Shown here in pieces: positions 34,985-43,531 of a stretch of DNA of 64,000 nucleotides. The DNA is from Ardenticatenaceae bacterium (GTDB taxonomy: Bacteria > Chloroflexota > Anaerolineae > Promineifilales > Promineifilaceae): NCBI GenBank assembly GCA_020634215.1, contig JACKCD010000003.1, forward strand, positions 62,001 to 126,000. The letters are read 5' to 3'. The stretch's first letter is position 1; every line of letters starts with the position of its first letter. A program made the position numbers and the translations under genes. Under the pieces are notes generated by a model. That model did no database searches, was not told where the DNA came from, and saw only the letters and a list, made by a program, of their open reading frames with translations.

Positions 34985-35200
34985 TGGAAAGAGATTGGGA
35001 ACTAAGAGATTCGGAGATTCTTGGTTGTTTACAAAATAACCGGGCAAAAAAGCAAAAAGCTTCTCATGTCATTCCGAGGTCCTCCGAGGAATCTTTCCGC
35101 TTCTTTGAGGTGAGAGATTCCTCGCTCCGAAGACTTCGCTCGGAATGACATTTACCCGATTAATTTGTTAACCCACTAAAATCTCCTAATCTCTCAGCCT
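34985..35200. repeat. Composite repeat: TCATTCCGAGG dyad nested in GGAGATT-type arms
   Basis: An inner dyad from TGTCATTCCGA (35067) to TCGGAATGACA (35150) with the inner arms GAGGAATCT/AGATTCCTC, flanked by AGAGATT...GGAGATT at 34989-35020 and AATCTCCTAATCTCT at 35180-35196. This looks like one element inserted into another. It fills the convergent gap between two genes. Confidence 0.7.
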
Positions 35201-35207
35201 TGATTAT

Positions 35208-36053
35208 TTATTGCAAGTTGCTCAACTGAAACGGCTGGTTGAGAACGGTAAAGATGGCGGTGTCCGATTGTAACGGCCGTTGAAACGTCACCGTAAACTG
35301 GCGCGTTTGCCCTGCCGCCACCGTCCAGGGAAATGCCGGGTTGGTGGAGAGCATGAGGTAAGTGGAGCCATCAGCTGTGCCCAGCGAAATTTCTCGTTCT
35401 GTTACCACCAATGGCTGCTGCCCCAGGTTGGTGATTTGACCGGTGAGAATGAGACTGGTGAAATCAGGCGAGACATTGACCGTTTGCAGTGCTATGCTGG
35501 CATCACGCCCTACATTTTGCCCCCCATTAAACGGAATCATCACCTGAATCTGGCTGCTGGTTTCCGGCCAGTTAACAAGCCAATGCAGATTAGCACTAAC
35601 CAGCCCAGAGGGAATTTGATAGCCGGCCGTCGCTTCCACCAATTGCCCGGCGTTAAGAAAACCTGTTGCTGGGCGATGGGTGCCAATCTGGCTGGCGATG
35701 GGGTTGAGAGCGTATTGATTGCCCAAGTCGTCGCTGAGAAGAAGCTGGAGCGTGTCGAGATTAACGGCCGTTAACCCCGTGTTCTGCATCTGGTAATCCA
35801 CCAAATAAAAAGCAAAGCCGGGCGGTGCTTCCGGCCGATCCGGCACAAACGTCGCCCCTGTTACAGTTGTTTGCAATTCACCAAGCTGCACCGTCTCGCC
35901 CAACTGCACCACATTCCCTGCCGCTTGCTCGGTGGTGTCTGGTACCACATAACGACCCCGCACCACCAGCCGCTCCTGCCCTTCAGCACCCAACAGCACC
36001 AGCGTCACACCCGGCATCGTTTGGGCAAAAACGTCGCGGTCGGTACTGGGCAC
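35208..36053 (-). CDS. DUF4352-like protein, 3' part of a frameshifted gene
   Basis: Second piece of one gene broken near 36070. It contains two beta-sandwich modules: VVQLGETVQLGELQTTVTGATF with FYLVDYQMQNTGLTAVNL is the usual DUF4352/telokin-like pattern (first about 150 residues), then VNVSPDFTSLILTGQITNLGQQPLVV with a similar fold. Proteins of this class are extracytoplasmic and often lipid- or membrane-anchored, of unknown role. In-frame codons upstream of the GTG (DSRAFVPSTDRD) extend the sequence into the other fragment, so the annotated start is not a true start. Confidence 0.65.
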   Translation of the reverse strand: MPSTDRDVFAQTMPGVTLVLLGAEGQERLVVRGRYVVPDTTEQAAGNVVQLGETVQLGELQTTVTGATFVPDRPEAPPGFAFYLVDYQMQNTGLTAVNLDTLQLLLSDDLGNQYALNPIASQIGTHRPATGFLNAGQLVEATAGYQIPSGLVSANLHWLVNWPETSSQIQVMIPFNGGQNVGRDASIALQTVNVSPDFTSLILTGQITNLGQQPLVVTEREISLGTADGSTYLMLSTNPAFPWTVAAGQTRQFTVTFQRPLQSDTAIFTVLNQPFQLSNLQ

Positions 36054-36562
36054 AAAGGCGCGGCTGTCAAAGGGAAAGCGTAGGTTTTATCTTGCTCGGT
36101 TCGCAGCACAATTTTCTGCCGGGGATCGGCCAGCAACATGGCACGATTATCTTCCGAATTAGGCGGCCCGACGATGTAGTTGACATTGGTGCCATAGACC
36201 CAAATGGCCGTTCCTTCCTCCGAAAATGCGGGCGACCAAATGCCATCGGCCGCAATGGCCTGCAGATTCGCGTAGTCACGCCCGGCCAAACTCAGCAGCA
36301 CGGGAATATCCACGGTCATGGAGATGGTAGAGGAGCCGTCTACAACTTCGATGATAGGTTTGTTGAGGTTGGAAACGGCCGTTTCCGGGAACGGTGTCGG
36401 TGTCTCCGCAACAGCCGCATTATCCGATGCACGCAGCAACAGAACCCCAAAGATAATAATGGCAGCCAACGCCAGAACAGCAACAACCGCCAAAACTAGC
36501 AGCACAGGATTTGAGCGCCAAGCTGATGGCGAAGCAGGAGTAGGTTCTTCCTCTATGGACAT
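36005..36562 (-). CDS. Membrane-anchored N-terminal part of the same frameshifted DUF4352-like gene
   Basis: Begins MSIEEEPTPASPSAW and has one TM at about 20-45 (VLLVLAVVAVLALAAIIIFGVLLL), then an extracytoplasmic region with a degenerate beta domain. It reads KTYAFPL and then runs into an unrelated tail, while the other frame continues naturally as FPFDSRAFVPSTD. Adding one C in the run CTTTCCCTTTG near 36072-36085 would join both parts into one protein of about 450 residues. This is either a real one-base deletion or a homopolymer sequencing error. Confidence 0.65.
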   Translation of the reverse strand: MSIEEEPTPASPSAWRSNPVLLVLAVVAVLALAAIIIFGVLLLRASDNAAVAETPTPFPETAVSNLNKPIIEVVDGSSTISMTVDIPVLLSLAGRDYANLQAIAADGIWSPAFSEEGTAIWVYGTNVNYIVGPPNSEDNRAMLLADPRQKIVLRTEQDKTYAFPLTAAPLCPVPTATFLPKRCRV

Positions 36563-36583
36563 GAAAAACGACCTTCGGAAAAG

Positions 36584-36655
36584 TGATCAGTAGTCAGTAA
36601 CCAGAGCACTTGCTACCTGATTACCGATTACTGCTCACTGTTTACTGATAACTAG
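36584..36655. repeat. Period-7 tandem repeat hairpin, GGTAATC family
   Basis: Arms AGTGATCAGTAGTCAGTAACC and GATTACCGATTACTG...TTACTGATAACT, degenerate heptamers of the same word family as 754-822. It ends at the stop codon of the next gene. Confidence 0.8.
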
Positions 36656-38577
36656 GGAATGCCAATGGGAAGCGGCTGGGGCGCAATACGCACTAAAATA
36701 TTGGCGTTACTGCCTACAGCCACCTGGCTATAGTTGAGATAGGGCACCACAATCCGCACCGCTCCAGATGTAGCAATTCCGTCAAAGCGGATCATGCCCG
36801 ATTCACTGGTGTAGCCAAAAGCCAGCAGACTACCCGTGGCATTGTCATAAAGCGCAACAGCGACATCCATCACCCCTTCATTCAACTCTGGCGTAAAGTT
36901 ACCATTGCCATCGTAATATACCGTTACGTTAATTGAAGCAAGCTGTTGCCCACCAGCAATAGGGGTTGACGTGGGCAGCGTCTCAAAGACAACAACAGGC
37001 GGAGGTTCTGGCGTAGGCGTATTCAAAAACGACAAATCAATAGGCGTAGGCGTGGGCAGCGGCGTGGGAAATTCAAATGGTGTCGCGGTTGGCACAAAGC
37101 CACCACCAGTACCACCACTACCTGTCCCTGGTGGGTTGGTGGGCAAGGGTGTAGGCGTGGGCGTTGCGGCCTCAGAACTACAGGTAATATCGTAGGTATG
37201 TTTAGAGGATTCCTCGTAGGCTGGCGGATTCACCGGGCCAACAACAATGTAGAGCCAACCCGTGTAGGCAGAACGATAAGACAAACGACTGCCCAAATCC
37301 CCTGGCTCTTTATCGTCATTTCCCAGGTTCGGTTGAAAATCGTTGCCGTTCCGATCCAAAAAGATCATGTTAGTATCAGTAACGGCCGCTAAATTAAGCG
37401 TCTCACAAGTATAGGTAATGTTGGGCTTCATCCACAATTTAAAAATATCTGTGTCCTGGCTGCTGCCCAAGGTTGGCACAAAACTCATGCTTAATGTCTG
37501 CCCCACCCCAATCTCACAGGCAAATTCTATTTTGCTGTTAAATTCACACTCATCAGCCCCAGCCACAGGTGTGTTTGATGGCGTTGCCGTGGGGCGATCC
37601 AGCTCATCTATTTCAAAACAGTAGGTACGGTTGGTCGCATCACCCGGTGCCAGGTTTTCTACGCGGGCAAAATAAAAGCCATCTTTTGGTGCAGTAAAAA
37701 TGACCTCAGACGCGCGGCTCGTGTCTTCAGCATCATCATTTTGACCAATGACATTCCCATCAGGGCCATAAATAGTCAAACGGGTGTCCAGACCAGCCTG
37801 CAAATCATGGGTAAAAACCCGGTAGCGAGCATCTTTTTTGCCAACAAAGCGAAAATAATCTACATCCCCACTAGGCCACAAGGTGGCATTACAAAGACCA
37901 GTTGCCCCTGCAGCCGTGGTGTAGGAATCGGCTAGGCTGTCATTCGGTTCGTATTGGTCAACGAAAACGCCGGGCGTGGGGGTGGAGGTGGCACCACTGG
38001 GCGTGGAGGTTGGCGCAGGGTCATCATCGTCAATGAGAATTTTGAGCTGTGTGGGCGAGCCAGCAATAACGCCGGCCGGTAAGATTAACTCAACGAAGAA
38101 AAACTCATCCGGGTTGGGTTCATACAGCGAGTCATTGCGAATGATGATTTTAAAAGTCGCGCTAAGCTGGCTAGGGGTAAAGGTTAATTCAGAGGTATCT
38201 GGAATGGTGGTAAAATCGCCGGCGGTTCCGGTTCCACCAACGGCCGTTCCATCAAAACTGCGGTACTTAACAACTACATTTTGGGTTGGTGCTGAATCAA
38301 GCTCAACGGTTACAATGATTTCCGGGTCATCATTATCAACGCCATCATTATCATTCTGGTTCTCAAAAACGGGAATCTCGCCGTTAGTCCCAATAGAATT
38401 GGCACTTCCGTTGTCACCAAAACGGTAGGAGGAGAAGCGAATGGCGGGAGTGGTTTGTTGGGCTGGGGCAGCATAAACGGCCGTTTCTTCCCCTTGCCTC
38501 GCGCCAGTCAGCCAAACCACACCCATTAACAAACTAATTAGCAACAGCGTCAGACGCGCAACACTTCGTCTTTCCAT
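36652..38577 (-). CDS. Secreted surface protein with Calx-beta, PPC and SdrD-B-like domains
   Basis: 641 residues. Signal peptide about 1-36 (TLLLISLLMGVVWLTGA). Calx-beta domain about 45-185 (PEIIVTVELDSAPTQNVVVKYRS, TLTFTPSQL-type strand, ending DDDDPAP). A Ser/Thr-rich linker leads to a pre-peptidase C-terminal (PPC) domain about 208-335 (DVDYFRFVGKKDARYRVF; DGFYFARVENL), a second PPC-like domain about 345-475, a TPTPTPLPTNPP linker, and a C-terminal SdrD-B/carboxypeptidase-regulatory-like beta-sandwich about 550-641 (VYYDGNGNFTPELNEGVMDVAVAL). No enzyme domain is present, so an adhesive or structural cell-surface role is likely. The preceding gap of 358 bases gives it its own promoter. 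Confidence 0.82.
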   Translation of the reverse strand: MERRSVARLTLLLISLLMGVVWLTGARQGEETAVYAAPAQQTTPAIRFSSYRFGDNGSANSIGTNGEIPVFENQNDNDGVDNDDPEIIVTVELDSAPTQNVVVKYRSFDGTAVGGTGTAGDFTTIPDTSELTFTPSQLSATFKIIIRNDSLYEPNPDEFFFVELILPAGVIAGSPTQLKILIDDDDPAPTSTPSGATSTPTPGVFVDQYEPNDSLADSYTTAAGATGLCNATLWPSGDVDYFRFVGKKDARYRVFTHDLQAGLDTRLTIYGPDGNVIGQNDDAEDTSRASEVIFTAPKDGFYFARVENLAPGDATNRTYCFEIDELDRPTATPSNTPVAGADECEFNSKIEFACEIGVGQTLSMSFVPTLGSSQDTDIFKLWMKPNITYTCETLNLAAVTDTNMIFLDRNGNDFQPNLGNDDKEPGDLGSRLSYRSAYTGWLYIVVGPVNPPAYEESSKHTYDITCSSEAATPTPTPLPTNPPGTGSGGTGGGFVPTATPFEFPTPLPTPTPIDLSFLNTPTPEPPPVVVFETLPTSTPIAGGQQLASINVTVYYDGNGNFTPELNEGVMDVAVALYDNATGSLLAFGYTSESGMIRFDGIATSGAVRIVVPYLNYSQVAVGSNANILVRIAPQPLPIGIP

Positions 38578-38869
38578 TAAACACCTTTATTCGCGCCAAA
38601 GATTAAGCCCCCCTGTTTCACTGTCCCAAAAGTCATGTTTTTGCGACACCAGAGTCAAATTATTGGGCATCTGCCAAACCGCAAACACCCAAACAAGGGC
38701 AACTAATGGTTGGATTATAAGGAGTGTCCAGACAAAAGCAAGTCTCACTACCAGATGACGCCTAATAAAGAATGAGCCTTACCCGATATTGCCACAGCCA
38801 CCCTCAATAAAACATCAACAGCCCGTGAATTTCAACACCGTTTATCAGGACAAATATACCAACCCAAAC
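38578..38869. other. Gene-free upstream region of the surface-protein gene
   Basis: About 290 bases, moderately AT-rich, holding the promoter of the minus-strand surface-protein gene and the tail of the clpP transcript. No repeat of the window's main families, operator or RNA structure was recognised apart from the clpP terminator next to it. Confidence 0.4.
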
Positions 38870-38900
38870 AAAAAGGCGGCCTGATGACCAAGCCGCCCTT
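38870..38900 (-). terminator. Intrinsic terminator of clpP
   Basis: Minus-strand stem GGCGGC (38892-38897) and GCCGCC (38875-38880), 11-base loop, followed by five Ts (complement of 38870-38874). It lies 37 bases after the clpP stop. Confidence 0.88.
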
Positions 38901-38936
38901 CCTTTTATATAATGCAGGCCTTATAAGAATTGCTGC

Positions 38937-39563
38937 TTACTTCGTTCCGTTTTGCCGCGCCGTCGTCGTCGCATTTGACAAAACCTGATCCACCAAGCCA
39001 TAATCCATCGCCTGCTGCGCCGACATATACAGATCGCGATCCGTATCTTTTTCAATTGTTGCAACAGACTGTCCGGTATGGTGGCTTAAAATCTGATTAA
39101 GATCAGCCCGTAAGCGCAAAATTTCCTTCGCCTGAATCTCAATATCACTCGCTTGCCCTTGTGCCCCACCCAGCGGCTGGTGCATATGGATGGTGGCATT
39201 GGGCAGTGCATATCGCATTCCTTTTTGGCCTGCCGCCAGCAAAATGGTGCCAAAGCTGGCCGTAAAACCAACGGCCACCGTAGAAACTGGCGCACTCACC
39301 TGCTGCATGGTGTCATAAATCGCCATACCGGCATAGACTTGCCCACCCGGCGAATTGATATACATACGAATTGGGGCAGAGGGGTCTTCAGCATCCAAAT
39401 AGAGCAACTGTGCCACAATAAGGTTGGCTATCTGGTCATTAATTGGCGTCCCCAACATGATAATTCGCTGACGGAGGAGCAGAGAGAAGATATCAAAAGC
39501 ACGTTCACCCCGCCCTGTTGTTTCCACAACCATCGGCACGAGCGACGTTGGAATCTGCATCAT
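38937..39563 (-). CDS. clpP: ATP-dependent Clp protease proteolytic subunit
   Basis: 208 residues, the usual ClpP length. Serine protease subunit forming the tetradecameric chamber fed by ClpX or ClpA-type ATPases. Catalytic Ser103 in GFTASFGTILLAAG (most ClpPs read ASMG), His128 in TIHMHQP and the Asp region DTDRDLYMS near 173-177 are all present, as are INSPGGQVYAGMAIYDTM and the handle GGAQGQASDIEIQAKEIL. AAGGAG precedes the tandem ATGs at 39563. It follows the trigger factor gene on the same strand, the tig-clpP order common in bacteria. No clpX follows; a terminator ends the unit. Confidence 0.97.
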   Translation of the reverse strand: MMQIPTSLVPMVVETTGRGERAFDIFSLLLRQRIIMLGTPINDQIANLIVAQLLYLDAEDPSAPIRMYINSPGGQVYAGMAIYDTMQQVSAPVSTVAVGFTASFGTILLAAGQKGMRYALPNATIHMHQPLGGAQGQASDIEIQAKEILRLRADLNQILSHHTGQSVATIEKDTDRDLYMSAQQAMDYGLVDQVLSNATTTARQNGTK

Positions 39564-39697
39564 GATCGTTCTCCTTGGCGATATTCTGAAAACATCGCTC
39601 TGTTTAGGGAGCCGCCTTCTGACAGGTGCAAAAAACGGCTCACCTATTGCTGTTAGTGATTAAACCAGAAGTTTACTCTCTAACTATAAGATTTACG

Positions 39698-41233
39698 TTA
39701 TTCTTCCTCATCCTCATCCGCAGTTTTAGCCACCAGTTCCGCCAAATCAGGTGCAGCACCAGTGACAATGGCGCGAACGCGCTCATTAATTTTGTCGCTC
39801 AAAATCTGCCCCGATAGCATCTCAAACCCTTGACCCCGGGTGAAGTATTCGCGCATCCCGCGCTTTATATCTTCATTATCGCCAAAGCGAGCAATTCGTT
39901 GCTCAACGGCCGCATCTATGTCTTCTTGTGCAACCGTGATTTTTTCATCCAAAATCATTTGCCGCATGACCAAACGACGCTTGAGCCGTTTGTCAGCACT
40001 TTCACGGAAATTTTCGCGCACGTCATCTTCGGTCTGACCCTGCAATCGCAGAAAGTCATTAAAATCCCAGCCGCTCGTAGAAACTTGCTGTTTGAGGTTG
40101 TTGAACATCTCATTAATTTCTAGTTCAACGGCGGCCGGCGGATAAATCATCGTGGCGTCTTCGAGCAAATCATCTACAAACGCTTCAGACAAATCATCGG
40201 CAGCTTGCTGTTCGACCTGTTCGTACAAATCTTTGCGAATTCCTTCACGTAGTTCATCGAGGGTTTCAAAACGGCCGTTTAATTTTGCCAACTCATCATC
40301 AATCGCCGGAACTTCCCGATCCTTCACCTCCAATACCGACAAGTCGAAGGTGACCTCACGCCCAGCCAGCGACTCTTCCTCATAATCTTCAGGGAAGACA
40401 AAGCTAAATTCAGTCTCTTCACCAGCCGATAAACCAACCAAATTCTCCACAAATGGGGTGCCAGAGAACACCTTACGGCTGTCTAGCAAAAAATCGCGCC
40501 GGGCTTCATCGAAAATGACCTCATCATCTTCGTCGTAGTCGTCTTCATCGTAGTCGTCTTCGTCGGTGTCGTCGGCTGTTGCTGTTTCAGCATCGGATTC
40601 AGCATCAGAAACGGCCGTTTCTTCCCCTTCCTCCACCTCTTCCACCAAAGCCTCTGCTTCCGCTGCAGCCTCATCCTCTTCTGTCGCCGCTTCTTCCTTT
40701 GGCAGAGGTGTCAATACCCCCGTTCCTTGCAGTGTCACCACATCACCCAATTCGGCCGGCCGCTCCACCGTTTCCAGCTTTTGGTGTTGGTTCTGAATCC
40801 GCTCAATCTCTTCCTCAACTGCCGCATCCGCAATTTCAATCGGCTCAATTTCCTTCCGAATCGCCCGGTAATCGCCCAGTGTCACCATTGGCGACAGTGG
40901 CACAATAAATTCCATGCTCAGCGGCGACATCTCCATGTTCATCAGCGACGGCTGCCCATACATATCCTCCGCCACATCTGCTTCGGCAATCACTTCTTCA
41001 AAAATAACCGGCACCAGCTCTTCAACCGCTTCTGCCCGCACTGCCTCAGCCCCAAAACGGCGCAAAATGACATTATAGGGGGCGCGCCCCTGGCGAAAAC
41101 CAGGTACACGAATATCTTTTGCCAGCTTACGCGCTGTCTCTTTCATGGCCTGCTGAACCCGCGATTCAGCTACTTCAACTTTCAGCGTCAGTTGCCGCTG
41201 TTCATCCTCTTCTCTATGGATTGTCAACGTCAC
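39698..41233 (-). CDS. tig: Trigger factor with a long acidic insertion
   Basis: Ribosome-bound chaperone, 511 residues against about 430-450 usual. N-terminal ribosome-binding domain with the signature GFRQGRAP at 45-52, PPIase-like domain about 160-320, C-terminal chaperone arms about 330-500 (EINEMFNNLKQQVSTSGWDF). The extra length comes from about 178-240, an almost entirely Glu/Asp/Ala segment (including DEDDYDEDDYDEDDE) within the PPIase-like domain. ETAVS within it is encoded by the GAAACGGCCGTTTC palindrome. The C-terminus is also acidic (ADEDEEE). It precedes clpP by 134 bases. The identity is firm; the effect of the insert on substrate or ribosome binding is unknown. Confidence 0.95.
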   Translation of the reverse strand: MTLTIHREEDEQRQLTLKVEVAESRVQQAMKETARKLAKDIRVPGFRQGRAPYNVILRRFGAEAVRAEAVEELVPVIFEEVIAEADVAEDMYGQPSLMNMEMSPLSMEFIVPLSPMVTLGDYRAIRKEIEPIEIADAAVEEEIERIQNQHQKLETVERPAELGDVVTLQGTGVLTPLPKEEAATEEDEAAAEAEALVEEVEEGEETAVSDAESDAETATADDTDEDDYDEDDYDEDDEVIFDEARRDFLLDSRKVFSGTPFVENLVGLSAGEETEFSFVFPEDYEEESLAGREVTFDLSVLEVKDREVPAIDDELAKLNGRFETLDELREGIRKDLYEQVEQQAADDLSEAFVDDLLEDATMIYPPAAVELEINEMFNNLKQQVSTSGWDFNDFLRLQGQTEDDVRENFRESADKRLKRRLVMRQMILDEKITVAQEDIDAAVEQRIARFGDNEDIKRGMREYFTRGQGFEMLSGQILSDKINERVRAIVTGAAPDLAELVAKTADEDEEE

Positions 41234-41328
41234 CAGGAATTACCTCTCTTTCGCAATAGTTTTGCTCATCTAAATGGCATCAAATGTCAAGCGGCACATT
41301 TGTGTGCCGCAGCTAGTTACAAAAACGC

Positions 41329-41354
41329 AAAAAAAGCGTTGCCAAAGCAACGCT
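41329..41354 (-). terminator. Intrinsic terminator downstream of tRNA-Leu
   Basis: Minus-strand stem AGCGTTGC/GCAACGCT (41335-41342 and 41347-41354), four-base loop, followed by seven Ts (complement of 41329-41335). A second hairpin without T-run, GCGGCACA-TTTG-TGTGCCGC, lies at 41291-41310. Confidence 0.9.
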
Positions 41355-41412
41355 AGTGCTGTTAACGGCCGTTTTCTCAACCATGCGTACCAATCTGTGC
41401 CGAACGACCCAA

Positions 41413-41446
41413 GTTGTTGGCCTTGCCCAACAGCAAGGCCAACAAC
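41413..41446 (-). other. Hairpin just after the tRNA-Leu 3' end
   Basis: Perfect 14-base arms GTTGTTGGCCTTGC and GCAAGGCCAACAAC with a six-base loop, starting seven bases from the tRNA end. It may guide 3' processing. Confidence 0.6.
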
Positions 41447-41452
41447 CAAAGA

Positions 41453-41534
41453 TGGGGATGGAGGGACTCGAACCCACACGCCTTGCGGCACATGATTCTA
41501 AGTCATGCGCGTCTGCCAGTTCCGCCACATCCCC
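41453..41534 (-). tRNA. tRNA-Leu (UAG)
   Basis: 82 bases on the minus strand. Acceptor GGGGATG pairs with CATCCCC, discriminator A. Anticodon loop CTTAGAA between CATGA and TCATG gives anticodon TAG. A long variable arm (GTGCCGCAAGGCGTG region) marks the class II tRNA. CCA is not encoded. Confidence 0.95.
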
Positions 41535-41610
41535 GCAAGATACTAATTATACCATTGCAATGCACAATGCCAAAACAAAACAGGCACAGGCACTTGCAAA
41601 AACCACTTAC

Positions 41611-42117
41611 CTAATTCCAGACCCCTAACATCTCCGGCCCGCGATCCAACTCCCAAGGATAAATGATATAGGCATCCGTAACGGCTGCATAGTATGTTGG
41701 CGTTTTACCAGGATACAGCGATGTCGCTGGCTTATAGTGCAGTACGCACGTTTCCGGGATACCCCCAGCCGCGTCAATGCGATTCGCCACCGTTACGCTG
41801 TTACGCCCCTTTGTCCACACATCATCCACCACCAAAATCCGCCGCCCTTCAATCAGATCGTCATTGGGAAACTGAATAAATTCTGGCACAGCATACTTCA
41901 TCTGTGCTGGTGACGTTTGTAAACCGGGAAAATCAGCCGGAAAGCGCACCGATGCGGTTAAAATATAAGTGATATTCAGCGCTTCAGCCAACATACCCCC
42001 GGGAATAATGCCACCCCGCGTCACGATCATCATGGAGTCGAAACGGCCGTGAATCTGAGGGACCAGATAATCAATTAATTTGTCTACGTCAGACCAGGTT
42101 AGGACTTCACGACGCAT
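41611..42117 (-). CDS. Phosphoribosyltransferase of the xanthine/hypoxanthine-guanine type
   Basis: 168 residues from ATG 42117, which has AAGGA eight bases upstream; a longer frame starts at 42207 without one. Type I PRTase fold: hood region SDVDKLIDYLVPQI, MMIVTRGGIIPGGMLAEAL, and the PRPP loop ILVVDDVWTKGRNSV (the usual form is VDDVxDTGxT, so the DTG part is replaced by TKG). The C-terminal YYAAVTDAYIIYPWELDRG resembles XGPRT-like proteins that bind xanthine or guanine. It would salvage a purine base to its nucleotide. It stands alone, with tRNA-Leu downstream. Confidence 0.85.
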   Translation of the reverse strand: MRREVLTWSDVDKLIDYLVPQIHGRFDSMMIVTRGGIIPGGMLAEALNITYILTASVRFPADFPGLQTSPAQMKYAVPEFIQFPNDDLIEGRRILVVDDVWTKGRNSVTVANRIDAAGGIPETCVLHYKPATSLYPGKTPTYYAAVTDAYIIYPWELDRGPEMLGVWN

Positions 42118-42522
42118 GAATGATTTCCTTTTTTCTCTGTCAACAGGTGAAACCTGCTGTCTAGTCAGCACCCTTCTACGGGTTCCTGCATCCTCATCAA
42201 AAGCCAATCAATAGACCCAGAACATAACCAAAGCAGGCAAGATAGATTTTAATAACCTATCCATCTTATACATACTTTGTTTATCAACCTGAAAGTTTGG
42301 GAGTCCATTGATAACGAACAAACTAGCCAACTATCGTACCCGTTACCAAGCAGGGTGTCAACTTTATTTCCCATGATTTTAGGGTACAGTGTTTGTAAGA
42401 CAAAAAGCAAGTTAAAGCCTGTACACTAGCCGCGTTGGGTCGGAGAAGCCAGTTTTAGTAGTATAACCTCTATTTAACCCGCAAAATCTACAACACATCA
42501 TAGAAAGAAAGGTTATAATCTC
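42118..42522. promoter_or_regulatory. Divergent gap between phosphoribosyltransferase and GAF-EAD genes
   Basis: About 400 bases, AT-rich, holding promoters in both directions. A TATAAT at 42514-42519 lies too close to the ATG at 42523 for a normal leader. No repeat or RNA structure was recognised. Confidence 0.35.
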
Positions 42523-43401
42523 ATGTCAGAAAAAAATACACCTCTTGTTCAGGCATTAAAAAAGCAGGCTCAAGTCATTGTAGAGAACTTTGATTATTTA
42601 GGCATCATGGTTGCTTGCCTAGAAGAAAATGAGCATTTATGCGTTTATGCCTATTATATTGATCCGCATGTTGCCAGCGAAGATTGGCTAAGAAACTGGG
42701 AGAACAAATTATCAACTTTGTTTAACAAAAAACTAACGCTACGTGATAGCTCAGTTGCAAAGGTTAGTCTTCATAATGAATCTCATCAAGAAAACCTGGC
42801 TATACAGGCTGTGCGTGCTGGCACGCCTGTTGCAAGTGAGGACCTTCATACGCTTTTCAAGCCTGTGCTGCCCAAACTAGCGGAACCTTTTATAAAAAGT
42901 GTCCAAATGCTCGCAGGGATCAAAGAGGTCATCTCAGTTCCCTTTTTCTCAACTGACACGCCCCATACGCTCATTGGAAATTTCTTCGCCATCAGAAAAT
43001 CCCAAATCACGCCTATGGATAGAGACATCCTCAATATGTTTGGACATAAGCTTTCCGAAATTGTTGAGTCCCATCGTCTGATTGATACGGAAGAAAACAT
43101 GACATCATATGAACGGGATCTTGCACGAAGTTTCCCCCCAAATTTACCGGACATACCTGAGGTTGAGCTTAAAAATCTGATGAACAACAGTTTCAGCCTA
43201 GATGAGCTAAAAGAAGTGTGCTTTGAGCTTAATATAGACAAGGAAAATTTACAAAGCCATACGAAGCTCACTCTAGCAATGGATATGATACGCTATACAC
43301 AGCGAAATGGTAGCTACGAAAGACTCTGTACAACATTGCAAATGCATAACCCACATGCTTTTGACAAATTGCTCCAAAAAGAAGCCAATATCATACGTTA
43401 A
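42523..43401 (+). CDS. GAF-like protein with C-terminal effector-associated (EAD-type) domain
   Basis: 292 residues. About 10-200 looks like a GAF domain (FDYLGIMVACLEENEHLCVYAYYID; IKEVISVPFFSTDTPHTLIGNFFAI). About 213-285 (LKNLMNNSFSLDELKEVCFELNI, then LAMDMIRYTQRNGSYERLCTTL) matches the pattern of small six-helix death-like effector-associated domains, which link sensor and effector proteins in bacterial conflict systems. Such domains usually recruit a protease, NTPase or other effector carrying the same domain, but no partner is within the window. The gene is visibly AT-richer than its neighbours and stands alone between its own hairpins, which suggests acquisition. Domain names rest on pattern recognition, not a search. 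Confidence 0.7.
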   Translation: MSEKNTPLVQALKKQAQVIVENFDYLGIMVACLEENEHLCVYAYYIDPHVASEDWLRNWENKLSTLFNKKLTLRDSSVAKVSLHNESHQENLAIQAVRAGTPVASEDLHTLFKPVLPKLAEPFIKSVQMLAGIKEVISVPFFSTDTPHTLIGNFFAIRKSQITPMDRDILNMFGHKLSEIVESHRLIDTEENMTSYERDLARSFPPNLPDIPEVELKNLMNNSFSLDELKEVCFELNIDKENLQSHTKLTLAMDMIRYTQRNGSYERLCTTLQMHNPHAFDKLLQKEANIIR

Positions 43402-43439
43402 ATTTGCGAAACGGCCGTTTCTCGCATACAATTTCCACT

Positions 43440-43465
43440 GACCCGACCCACTGTCGGGTCTTTTT
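43440..43465 (+). terminator. Intrinsic terminator after the GAF-EAD gene
   Basis: Stem GACCCGAC / GTCGGGTC with loop CCACT, followed by five Ts. A GAAACGGCCGTTTC palindrome lies between the stop codon and this hairpin. Confidence 0.9.
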
Positions 43466-43486
43466 ACGTCAGAATAAATATTTGAA

Positions 43487-43529
43487 GAAGCCCGGTTTGG
43501 TGGTTTTGCTGCCCAACCGGGTTTCTTCT
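43487..43529 (+). other. Hairpin directly upstream of typA
   Basis: Complementary arms AGAAGCCCGGTT and AACCGGGTTTCTTCT around an 18-base loop, ending three bases before the GTG start of typA. It may be an attenuator or influence ribosome access. Confidence 0.5.
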
Positions 43530-43531
43530 GT

